Of a stretch of 14,326 nt of DNA, positions 7,280-14,063 are shown one piece after another. Source of the stretch: Bacillota bacterium (GTDB taxonomy: Bacteria > Bacillota > Bacilli > Lactobacillales > Streptococcaceae). Position numbers and translations under genes: made by a program. A model generated the notes under the pieces. It saw only the letters and a program-made list of their open reading frames with translations. It was not told the origin of the DNA and ran no database searches. Numbering within the stretch: position 1 is the first letter of the stretch; every line of letters starts with the position of its first letter. The stretch spans positions 1 through 14,326 of the forward strand of contig JAJXWC010000045.1 of the NCBI GenBank assembly GCA_021781855.1, read 5' to 3'.

Positions 7280-7300
7280 ATCTTGTATAAACTACAAGAT
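7280..7300 (+). promoter_or_regulatory. Hairpin between the esterase and binding-protein genes
   Basis: ATCTTGT (7280-7286) pairs exactly with ACAAGAT (7294-7300) around a 7-nt loop. The AT-rich tail has no T run, so it looks more like a processing or stabilising hairpin for the downstream binding-protein mRNA than a full terminator. Confidence 0.45.
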
Positions 7301-7343
7301 GAATATTAATTAGTAAACAAAATAAATTTTTTGGAGAAACAAA

Positions 7344-8672
7344 ATGAAAAATTGGAAAAAAGTTGCTCTTGCAGCAGCAACCGTCCTCTCAGTAGCAACC
7401 CTTGCAGCCTGTGCAAGCAGCAATGGAAGTGCTTCTAAATCAAGCAATCCAAACGCTAAAGCCACTCTTAGTTTTTGGTGGTGGGGTACTCAACAGCGTA
7501 ATGATGCGACGCAGAAGCAAATTGATAACTTCCACAAGAGCAACTCAAATATCACAGTCCAAGGACGTCCAACTGGCTTTGGTAACCTTGACCAAGTATT
7601 TGCAACGCAGTATGCAGGTGGAACTTCTGCAGATATCATGAGTTTGCTTTACAACTGGGTACCAATGTACGGGCAAAATGGCGGCTTTTATGATTTAAAC
7701 AAAGTTCCAGGGCTTGATTTGAAAGATAACTATAGTGCAAGTTTCCTAAAATTCGGTCAAGTTGATGGCAAACAAGTCGCTGTACCTTATGGTGAAAATG
7801 TCATGGTACTTTGGGTAAATAAGACTGTATATGAGAAATTTGGTGTTGATGTTTCCAAACTCCACACTTGGCAAGACTATATCAATGCAGCCAAAAAATT
7901 CCCTGCAGGTTACTATCCAATCTGTTCGCCAACATGGAACTTTATGCCAGCAATCTATCTGCAACAAGTTACAAATGAACAAGAATTTGATGCTAAGGGT
8001 AATTTGAATTGGTCAGAATCAGATATTGAAAAGGCAGTTTCTTGGTATTATGGACTGGTTAAAGATAAAGTGGTTGTTCCAGCATCTGACTATATTGCTA
8101 ATGTCGGTTCAAATCCAGTTGACCTTTCAAATAATAAAATGGAATTAGACGGTAATTACGCAGGCGGTGTGGGATGGAATGCAGGTTTGCAATCTGACCA
8201 TGATGCTCTTGCTGCTAAAGGTGATGATATGGTTATTGTGCCTTATCCTGTCGCTGACGGCGCAAAGAACGCAAATATTTTGTCTAAACCTTCGCTTTTG
8301 CTTGCTATCAAGAAAAATGAAACAAATGTTGCCCAAGCGGGTAAATACTTGAATGATTTCTTGAATGGGACAGAAGCAAACAAGATTTTGGGAACGACGC
8401 GCGGGGTACCAGCTTCTAAGTCTGCAGTCAAAGCACTTCAAGACAGTGGCCAGCTCAGCGGATTTGCAAAGTCAGCTTATGAGGCAGGTCTTAATGTTTC
8501 GACAATGAATGAAACACCATTCTTTGAAGATGCGACATTGACAACGATTTGGACAAACAATGCGCAAGCTGTAGAACTCGGTAAAATGAGTGTTCAGACA
8601 GCCGCTCAGAATATCTATACGCAAACCAAAGCGCAAGCTGCAAAATTGGCTGTGCAATATAAATTGAAATAA
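7344..8672 (+). CDS. ABC transporter substrate-binding lipoprotein (CUT1 oligosaccharide type)
   Basis: Extracellular solute-binding protein of the family-1 (COG1653, MalE/UgpB-like) group, which captures an oligosaccharide and hands it to the two permeases encoded downstream. ATG 7344 follows TTGGAGAA. The N-terminus is a lipoprotein signal peptide: basic MKNWKK, a hydrophobic stretch and the lipobox LAAC with the lipidated Cys23, then a low-complexity Ser/Asn/Ala linker to about residue 40. The mature part begins TLSFWWWGTQQ (41-51), the usual first beta-strand, and aromatic residues here often stack on sugars. The 442-residue length is typical. It lies 72 bases after the esterase but 578 bases before the first permease, an unusually large gap that may allow excess binding protein. 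The substrate (decorated xylo-oligosaccharide) is inferred from the GH67 neighbour. Confidence 0.9.
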   Translation: MKNWKKVALAAATVLSVATLAACASSNGSASKSSNPNAKATLSFWWWGTQQRNDATQKQIDNFHKSNSNITVQGRPTGFGNLDQVFATQYAGGTSADIMSLLYNWVPMYGQNGGFYDLNKVPGLDLKDNYSASFLKFGQVDGKQVAVPYGENVMVLWVNKTVYEKFGVDVSKLHTWQDYINAAKKFPAGYYPICSPTWNFMPAIYLQQVTNEQEFDAKGNLNWSESDIEKAVSWYYGLVKDKVVVPASDYIANVGSNPVDLSNNKMELDGNYAGGVGWNAGLQSDHDALAAKGDDMVIVPYPVADGAKNANILSKPSLLLAIKKNETNVAQAGKYLNDFLNGTEANKILGTTRGVPASKSAVKALQDSGQLSGFAKSAYEAGLNVSTMNETPFFEDATLTTIWTNNAQAVELGKMSVQTAAQNIYTQTKAQAAKLAVQYKLK

Positions 8673-8675
8673 GAT

Positions 8676-8722
8676 ACAAACAAGGAGCAACTTTTCCCTC
8701 CTAGGAGTTGTTCCTTATTTGT
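8676..8722 (+). terminator. Long stem-loop after the binding-protein gene, probable (partial) terminator
   Basis: A 17-bp arm at 8676-8692 (ACAAACAAGGAGCAACT) pairs with 8706-8722 (AGTTGTTCCTTATTTGT) with two imperfect pairs; the loop contains the palindrome CTCCTAGGAG. It starts 3 bases after the stop codon and its 3' arm is T-rich. Partial termination or 3'-end protection here would raise binding-protein mRNA over permease mRNA. Confidence 0.6.
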
Positions 8723-8756
8723 AAGTAATCCAATGAGCGTTGGATTACTTACAAAT
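8717..8756. repeat. Perfect 17-bp inverted repeat overlapping the previous hairpin
   Basis: ATTTGTAAGTAATCCAA (8717-8733) and TTGGATTACTTACAAAT (8740-8756) are exact complements around TGAGCG. Its left arm shares ATTTGT (8717-8722) with the 3' arm of the upstream hairpin, so the two folds compete. It is followed by two more hairpins, GTTTAGATG/CATCTGAAC (8757-8784) and GAGCAA-TCCA-TTGCTC (8791-8806). Confidence 0.7.
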
Positions 8757-8788
8757 GTTTAGATGGCCTCCTATACATCTGAACATCT

Positions 8789-9088
8789 GTGAGCAATCCA
8801 TTGCTCCAGTATAGTCTGCTTTCATTTGAAGTGATTACTTCACCAGTTGGGGATTCTTTTCCCCCACTGATGTTAGAGTACAACCTGACATTAAAGCCAT
8901 CAAGTCACTATGTCCGCTACACTATTCATTCGTTAAAGTCGCAAGGCGAAATGGTGATAAGTCTAGCCGCTATCTCCGTGCATTCGCACTACGAAAAAAG
9001 AGAACTCACAGCCTTAGAGGCAGGAGAAATAGCACGCACTTGCCAGGTTAAAATGTCCAAATTTGATACCAACCGCTTCGGATTTTGA
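8789..9088 (+). pseudogene. Doubtful 99-codon ORF, possible gene relic
   Basis: An open frame from GTG 8789 to TGA 9088 lies in the gap between the binding-protein and permease genes. No Shine-Dalgarno site precedes it, and its first 100 bases consist largely of hairpins (GAGCAA/TTGCTC at 8791-8806, GAAGT/ACTTC and a GGGG/CCCC pair further on). The C-terminal half (around HYEKRELTALEAGEIARTCQV) is rich in charged residues and more protein-like, which could mean the tail of a decayed gene. I do not recognise a family. It may equally be a chance open frame in inserted, structured DNA. Confidence 0.25.
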
Positions 9089-9111
9089 AGAAATCAGCTA
9101 TACTAAAAAAG

Positions 9112-9235
9112 AGGCTGTGCGAGTGTCTATAAGACAAGCAAAGCTTGTCGTTAGGCGGTTGTTGAGCCGTAGAAGGCTGTGCGAGTGTCTATAAGACAAG
9201 CAAAGCTTGTCGTTAGACGGTTGTTGAGCCGTAGA
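9112..9235 (+). repeat. Tandem pair of a 62-nt structured repeat upstream of permease 1
   Basis: Two units, 9112-9173 and 9174-9235, differ at one base (61/62). Each can fold GACAAGC-AAA-GCTTGTC (unit positions 22-38) and CGGTT-GTTG-AGCCG (45-58, one wobble). The unit's opening GGCT can pair with the AGCC near its end. The second unit ends 4 bases before the AAAGGA ribosome-binding site of the permease. A related pair sits before the GH67 gene. Confidence 0.85.
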
Positions 9236-9250
9236 TTAGAAAGGAACACC

Positions 9251-10135
9251 ATGAAAAATCATAAAATTGGACTACTCTATATTGCGCCGTGGATTATAGG
9301 TTTTCTGGCGCTTACAGCTTGGCCAATTATCATGTCTTTTTATTATTCTCTGACTGACTATAATATGATTACTACGCCGAGTTTTATTGGGCTACAAAAT
9401 TATACCAGTCTTTTTCAAGCTTCAAATCCTAGTAACTTCACCACTTCACTAAAAGCAACGGTTGTTTATGTACTTTTTTCAGTTCCCTTGCAGTTGATTT
9501 TTGCTTTATTTGTTGCTTTTGTTCTTAATTTTAAGATTAAAGGAATCAGCTTCTTTCGGACAGCCTATTACATTCCTTCTATTTTGGGCGGAAATGTTGC
9601 GGTGGGGATTCTTTGGCGTTTTATGTTCAATCCGACGGGGCTTGTTAATACATTCCTTGGAGCAATCGGAATTCATCCTGTAGCTTGGTTTTCGACGACA
9701 TCGGGAGCGATGTTTGCAATTATTTTGCTGAAAGTCTGGCAGTTTGGCTCTTCAATGCTGATTTTTCTTGCTGCTTTGAAAAATCTACCACCTGATTTAT
9801 ATGAAGTGGCGAGTCTGGAAGGGGCAGGTAAACTTCAACAATTTTTCAAGATTACAATTCCATTGATTACTCCTGCTATTTTCTTCAACCTTGTCATGCA
9901 GATTAGTAACGCTTTCCAAGAATTTAACGGTCCTTATTTGGTTACCCAAGGAGGACCTTTGAATACGACCAATTTGGCTTCACTTTTTATTTATCAGCAA
10001 GCTTTTCAAAGCTATAACATGGGCTATGCGAGTGCTGCAAGCTGGGTTTTATTCGTCATCATTGTATCAATCACTTTGATTCTCTTTGCTACTCAGAAAT
10101 TCTGGGTCTATTATCCTGATGGAGGTAACAACTAA
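9251..10135 (+). CDS. ABC transporter permease 1 (MalF-like, CUT1)
   Basis: First membrane subunit of the oligosaccharide importer. The start is ATG 9251, five bases after AAAGGA (9240-9245); the longer in-frame reading from GTG 9179 would translate the 62-nt repeat and is rejected. The 294-residue product has about six membrane spans (near 8-32, 70-93, 107-127, 153-175, 203-222 and 262-282). The EAA coupling loop is EVASLEGAGKLQQFFKITIP (185-204), with conserved G191 and the I-x-I/L-P end, where the shared ATPase docks. GGPLNTT (234-240) is typical of MalF/UgpA-type permeases. The stop codon overlaps the next start (TAATG), so translation of the two permeases is coupled. Upstream, a 62-nt tandem repeat occupies the leader, which makes this gene's expression a likely control point. 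Confidence 0.92.
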   Translation: MKNHKIGLLYIAPWIIGFLALTAWPIIMSFYYSLTDYNMITTPSFIGLQNYTSLFQASNPSNFTTSLKATVVYVLFSVPLQLIFALFVAFVLNFKIKGISFFRTAYYIPSILGGNVAVGILWRFMFNPTGLVNTFLGAIGIHPVAWFSTTSGAMFAIILLKVWQFGSSMLIFLAALKNLPPDLYEVASLEGAGKLQQFFKITIPLITPAIFFNLVMQISNAFQEFNGPYLVTQGGPLNTTNLASLFIYQQAFQSYNMGYASAASWVLFVIIVSITLILFATQKFWVYYPDGGNN

Positions 10136-11010
10136 TGGAACACACCAAAAGTGCTTACCAAGCCAAAATAGAAAGCCGGCAACGTGTTGGAAATATCGTG
10201 CGCTATGTGGTTTTGACTATTTTTGCATTGATTATGATTTATCCTTTGCTTTGGTTAGTTGGAGCGACTTTTAAGACAAACAATCAGATTTTTACGCAAA
10301 TCAGTTTTATTCCGACAAGTATTGATTTTACGCCTTATATCAAAGGCTGGCAAATGGGAACAAGTAGTTTTACCACTTACTATTTGAATACTTTTTTGTA
10401 TGTTATTCCTAAAGTATTCTTCACAGTGCTTGCTGCGACGGTTGTCGGCTACGGTTTTGCCAGATTTGAATTTCCATTTAAAAAAGTTTTCTTTGCGCTG
10501 TTGATGGGGACAATGTTTTTACCCGCAGTCGTGACGCAAATTCCACTTTATTTGTTCTTTAAACAATTTGGACTCTTAGATACTTATGCGCCTTTGATTA
10601 TTCCATCAGCTTTGGCGCAGCAACCATTCTTTGTATTCTTGATGATTCAGTTTATTCGCTCAATCCCGCGTGACTTTGATGAAGCAGCAACGATTGATGG
10701 TTGTAACTCTTTCGGGATTTTGTGGCGAATTTTGCTGCCCTCCTTGAAGCCTGCGATTATGTCTTGTGTCATTTTCCAATTTGTTTGGAGTTTCAGCGAT
10801 TTTCTAGGTCCGTTGATTTATATTACTTCACCTGAAAAATACCCTGTTTCGATTGCGCTGCAGCTTAACACGGATGTTTCATCAGGAGTTGTGCCGTGGA
10901 ATCAGATTTTTGCTATGTCTGTTATTTCTTTGCTGCCGGCGATTATTTTGTTTTTCGCAGCACAACGGTATTTTGTTGAGGGAGTTACTTCTTCAGGAAT
11001 TAAGGGATAA
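10135..11010 (+). CDS. ABC transporter permease 2 (MalG-like, CUT1)
   Basis: Second membrane subunit of the same importer. ATG 10135 overlaps the TAA of permease 1 by one base and has GGAGG (10121-10125) nine bases upstream. The 291-residue product carries about six membrane spans (first at 22-45). Its EAA loop EAATIDGCNSFGILWRILLP (183-202) is close to consensus, with E183, A184, A185 and G189, and it ends in the usual MalG-type tail (FVEGVTSSGIKG). No ATP-binding subunit gene follows. CUT1 transporters of Firmicutes commonly borrow a multi-purpose ATPase (MsmX/MsmK), and that is the expected partner here. Confidence 0.92.
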   Translation: MEHTKSAYQAKIESRQRVGNIVRYVVLTIFALIMIYPLLWLVGATFKTNNQIFTQISFIPTSIDFTPYIKGWQMGTSSFTTYYLNTFLYVIPKVFFTVLAATVVGYGFARFEFPFKKVFFALLMGTMFLPAVVTQIPLYLFFKQFGLLDTYAPLIIPSALAQQPFFVFLMIQFIRSIPRDFDEAATIDGCNSFGILWRILLPSLKPAIMSCVIFQFVWSFSDFLGPLIYITSPEKYPVSIALQLNTDVSSGVVPWNQIFAMSVISLLPAIILFFAAQRYFVEGVTSSGIKG

Positions 11011-11013
11011 GGC

Positions 11014-11703
11014 ATGAAAAATTTTAATTGGGACTTTAATTTTATTACAGATTGGACGGTGTCAGGTGTTTCTTGGATTTATCGTCTGATTATCCAAAAT
11101 GTTTATTTTGTGCTGTCAAACCTACTTTTTATCGCAATGTTGCTGCTTTTTCAGTTGAATTTGAACAATTTTGTTTTGTTTATTGTGCCGATTTTCTTGT
11201 TTTATGTGAGTTTGGCAGCACAATTTAAGACGATTGAAACTGAAAAAACAGTGATTTCCTTGCGTAGATATGGACAAATTTATGGGAGAATGCTCAAAAA
11301 TAACTGGAAAGTTTTTCTATTTTACACGGGACTAACGACTTTTATCGTATTTGATGTGAAAGTTTTGCTGGCGCTTCATGGCGGACTTTTGCTCATTCCT
11401 CTACTGATTACGGTAAGTTTTTTGGCAAGCGGAATGTTTTTTGTATTTTTGCTTTCAACAGACACTCGTGCTGAAAAAATTGCTCTGGGACAGAAGTTCT
11501 TTTCGATGTTACTGGTGAGTTATAAGTTGCCGCTCGTTACAATGGTCAATGTTCTTTGGTTTGCTGTTATATTTATTACGCTCCAAAAGTTTTCATTGGC
11601 TTATCTGGTTTTCTTTGCTGGGGCAATCAATTACATGATTTGTCTAAACTTGAAACGACGTTTTTCTGTCGAACTTTATTTTGAACAGGTCGAAAAATTA
11701 TGA
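11014..11703 (+). CDS. DUF624 (YesL-like) membrane protein
   Basis: A small integral membrane protein of 229 residues starting at ATG 11014, three bases after the permease 2 stop, with TAAGG overlapping that stop as ribosome-binding site. About five to six hydrophobic spans are visible (near 28-46, 52-70, 99-120, 124-148, 170-190 and 193-212). A basic, polar loop at 71-98 includes SLRRYGQIYGRMLKNNWK. Length, topology and position directly behind CUT1 permeases agree with DUF624/YesL, a family regularly found in Firmicute oligosaccharide-uptake operons such as the Bacillus yes cluster. Its function is not established; an accessory role in assembly or control of the transporter is a guess. Similarity is by general pattern, not by a diagnostic motif. 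Confidence 0.65.
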   Translation: MKNFNWDFNFITDWTVSGVSWIYRLIIQNVYFVLSNLLFIAMLLLFQLNLNNFVLFIVPIFLFYVSLAAQFKTIETEKTVISLRRYGQIYGRMLKNNWKVFLFYTGLTTFIVFDVKVLLALHGGLLLIPLLITVSFLASGMFFVFLLSTDTRAEKIALGQKFFSMLLVSYKLPLVTMVNVLWFAVIFITLQKFSLAYLVFFAGAINYMICLNLKRRFSVELYFEQVEKL

Positions 11704-11714
11704 GAAAAAAAGAG

Positions 11715-11753
11715 ATGAGTAGCATTGAAGAAAATTCTGCTCATTTATTTTTT
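11715..11753 (+). terminator. Probable terminator after the transporter genes
   Basis: ATGAGTAG (11715-11722) pairs with CTGCTCAT (11737-11744) with one wobble around a 14-nt loop and leads into TTATTTTTTAG. It lies between the DUF624 gene and the repeat pair before the GH67 gene, so GH67 transcription may need read-through or a promoter not recognised here. Confidence 0.65.
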
Positions 11754-11757
11754 AGAG

Positions 11758-11881
11758 AGGCTGTGCGAGCGTCTGTAAGGCAGGCTTTGCTTGTCGTCAG
11801 GCGGTTGTTGAGCCGTAGAAGGCTGTGCGAGCGTCTGTAAGGCAAGCTTTGCTTGTCGTCAGGCGGTTGTTGAGCCAGAGA
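11758..11881 (+). repeat. Tandem pair of the 62-nt structured repeat upstream of the GH67 gene
   Basis: Units 11758-11819 and 11820-11881 differ at three bases (59/62) and are 53-54/62 identical to the pair at 9112-9235. The main hairpin becomes GGCAAGC-TTT-GCTTGTC (unit 2) or GGCAGGC-TTT-GCTTGTC (unit 1): stem changes stay paired as G-U and the AAA triloop is replaced by TTT. The last base of the second unit is the first base of the AAAGGA ribosome-binding site of GH67. Confidence 0.85.
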
Positions 11882-11892
11882 AAGGAAAAAAA

Positions 11893-13902
11893 ATGACAGT
11901 TGATGAAATGTGGTTGAAGCGCTCAACACTTGTAAAATTGCTGGAAAACGAAGTATTTTGTTTAGATGTTGCTTCGGAAGATTTGGTTATTTTGCGTTTA
12001 CGCTCAGAGCTTGTGGATTTTCTGAAAGCGAAAGTGACAACAAATCAGGCAAAGGCAACGGTGATTTTGTCGATTGACACAACGATTTCGGAAAATGATG
12101 AGGCTTATGAAATTGAGGCGCAAAAGATTGTCGGAAGAAGTTCAAAAGGTCTGCTTTACGGGTTCTATGCTTTTTTGCGTTTGAAATTGACGGGCGAGAA
12201 ATTAAGTGAAAAGTCTGAACCGCAGCAAGCGATACGCATGATTAATCATTGGGACCAAGTCGATGGTACGATTGAGCGTGGTTATGCAGGGGAATCGGTC
12301 TTTTTTGGAAGTCCTGGAAGTAATGATAATACAGACCACGGTTCATTTTCGCTGAGGGAAATTAAAGGCGATATTTTCAGAAATGATTTTGCGCGTCTTG
12401 AGATGTATGCACGCTTTCTGGCTTCGATTGGAATTAATGCGATTTCGCTCAACAATGTGAACGTGCGAGGACTCGCAACAAATTTGATTGTGTCGCCCTA
12501 CATTGACAAAGTACGTGAGATTGCGCATTTGTTCTCTAGCTTTGGAATTAAGACTTTTTTGGCGATAAATTGGGCGGCGCCCAAGCTGATTGGCGGATTG
12601 ACGACCTCTGACCCATTTGACCTTGCGGTCAGAGACTGGTGGAAAGGGATTGCTGACCATATTTATACTCTTATTCCTGATTTCGGCGGTTTTGTGGTTA
12701 AGGCGGATTCTGAAGGTGAGCCTGGACCTTATCAATACGGACGCAATCACGCAGATGGTGCAAATATGCTGGCTGAGGCACTTGAAGCACACGACGGTCT
12801 AGTCATTTGGCGAACTTTTGTTTACAACTGCCAAATGGACTGGCGCGAGCGCTCATTTGACCGAGCAAAAGCCGCTTATGAAAATTTCATGCCGCTTGAC
12901 GGGGAGTTTCTTGATAATGTGATTTTGCAGATTAAATTCGGGCCGATGGATTTTCAGACGCGTGAGCCGCTGCTTCCTTTATTTGGAGCATTGAGGCACA
13001 CCAACCAGATGATGGAATTTCAGGTAACGGCGGAATATCTGGGACATCAGATTGATATCAATTATGCGGTGCCGCAATGGCGTTCAATGCTGAACTTTGA
13101 TACCAAGCATGATAAAACACACAGTCTGGCAAAAGAAGTGTTGATTAAAAATTCTATTATCAAGCAAAATTCGGGGCTTGTCGCCATTGGCAATGTCGGT
13201 ATGGACGAAAATTGGTGTGGTAATAAATTAGCGCAAGCGAATTTTTATGGTTTTGGTCGAATGTGTTGGAACAGCGACTTGACGAGCGAAGAAATTTTAG
13301 AGGAATGGCTGAAAATGAGCTTTCCTGAAGTTGAAGACGCACAACGTGCGACAATTTTCAACATCATGATAGGGTCAAATCGGACTTATGAAAAATATAA
13401 TGCTCCGTTAGCCGTTGGCAGCATGATGGTGCCGCACTATCACTACGGACCATCGGTTAATGGTTATGAGTACGACCGCTGGGGTTCTTATCATTTTGCA
13501 GACAGAAACGGTGTAGGAGTAGACAGGACAACGGCAACAGGCACAGGATATGCGGGGCTTTATGCGCCAGAAGTCGCAGAAATTTTCGAGGATATTAATA
13601 AAACACCTGATGAACTGCTTTTATTCTTCCACTTTGTAAAATACGACCATATTCTGCATTCAGGAAAAACGCTGATTCAAACGATTTATGACTTGCATTT
13701 TGAAGGCTATGATGAAGTGGTAGCATACATCAAACTCTGGAAATCACTAGAAGGAAAAATTGATGCGATAACTTATGAAAATGTCGCCGAACGGCTTGAA
13801 CGTCAGCTGCAAAATGCGCGAAACTGGCGCGACCAAGTGAACACTTATTTTTATCGTTTCTCAGGTGTGAAAGATAATCAAGGGCGCACGATTTATAAGT
13901 AA
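11893..13902 (+). CDS. aguA: GH67 alpha-glucuronidase
   Basis: Inverting alpha-glucuronidase of family GH67 that removes (4-O-methyl)glucuronic acid from the terminal non-reducing xylose of short xylo-oligosaccharides. ATG 11893 lies 6 bases after AAAGGA (11881-11886). The 669-residue length is normal. An N-terminal alpha/beta domain (1-110) precedes the TIM-barrel, which opens around MINHWDQVDGTIERGYAG (116-133). The acid is E274 in KADSEGEPGP, and the catalytic pair is D353 in GPMDFQTREP and E381 in TAEYLG. The spacings 274-353 and 353-381 (79 and 28 residues) equal those of the Geobacillus AguA residues E285, D364 and E392. The C-terminal helical part (about 470-669) is complete. With no signal peptide it acts in the cytoplasm on sugars brought in by the adjacent ABC system. 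It is separated from that operon by a terminator and a repeat pair. Confidence 0.96.
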   Translation: MTVDEMWLKRSTLVKLLENEVFCLDVASEDLVILRLRSELVDFLKAKVTTNQAKATVILSIDTTISENDEAYEIEAQKIVGRSSKGLLYGFYAFLRLKLTGEKLSEKSEPQQAIRMINHWDQVDGTIERGYAGESVFFGSPGSNDNTDHGSFSLREIKGDIFRNDFARLEMYARFLASIGINAISLNNVNVRGLATNLIVSPYIDKVREIAHLFSSFGIKTFLAINWAAPKLIGGLTTSDPFDLAVRDWWKGIADHIYTLIPDFGGFVVKADSEGEPGPYQYGRNHADGANMLAEALEAHDGLVIWRTFVYNCQMDWRERSFDRAKAAYENFMPLDGEFLDNVILQIKFGPMDFQTREPLLPLFGALRHTNQMMEFQVTAEYLGHQIDINYAVPQWRSMLNFDTKHDKTHSLAKEVLIKNSIIKQNSGLVAIGNVGMDENWCGNKLAQANFYGFGRMCWNSDLTSEEILEEWLKMSFPEVEDAQRATIFNIMIGSNRTYEKYNAPLAVGSMMVPHYHYGPSVNGYEYDRWGSYHFADRNGVGVDRTTATGTGYAGLYAPEVAEIFEDINKTPDELLLFFHFVKYDHILHSGKTLIQTIYDLHFEGYDEVVAYIKLWKSLEGKIDAITYENVAERLERQLQNARNWRDQVNTYFYRFSGVKDNQGRTIYK

Positions 13903-14005
13903 GTAATAAAGTTTCATCAGTTGAAATTCTCTCTCCCTATTATTGACATTAGTAAAAGGAAAGCAGAAATTAGCACGCTGAAATCAGCAAAATATCCTAA
14001 GATGC

Positions 14006-14033
14006 AAAATCTGCCGCAAGAGGCAGATTTTTT
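14006..14033 (+). terminator. Intrinsic terminator after the GH67 gene
   Basis: AAAATCTGCC (14006-14015) pairs with GGCAGATTTT (14022-14031) around GCAAGA and continues into T residues to 14033; the outer GC at 14004-14005 (and GC after the T run) lengthens the dyad. It closes the carbohydrate locus about 100 bases after the GH67 stop. The rest of 13903-14063 shows only small palindromes (TTTCA/TGAAA at 13912-13925, GCTGA/TCAGC near 13978). Confidence 0.85.
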
Positions 14034-14063
14034 GCTAAAATGAAAAGGGGAGAAGCTTAAAAA

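Noticed and set aside
9112..9235. CRISPR-like array
   Set aside because: Only two directly adjoining copies with no spacers and no cas genes; it is a simple tandem duplication.
9179..9250. N-terminal extension of permease 1 from GTG 9179
   Set aside because: It translates the second 62-nt repeat into an arginine-rich stretch unlike permease N-termini; ATG 9251 has its own AAAGGA site and gives the normal length.
12026..12039. cre-like TGAAAGCGAAAGTG within the GH67 coding region
   Set aside because: It is a poor match at the 3' end and lies inside a coding frame; the pattern is common by chance.
12343..12792. Minus-strand open frame of 149 codons inside the GH67 gene
   Set aside because: It lies over the catalytic region of an intact GH67 gene and is explained by codon bias of the sense strand.
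13943..13971. Promoter for the alpha/beta hydrolase using TTGACA at 13943
   Set aside because: At 17 bases spacing the -10 would be GAAATT, and a terminator lies between it and the gene.
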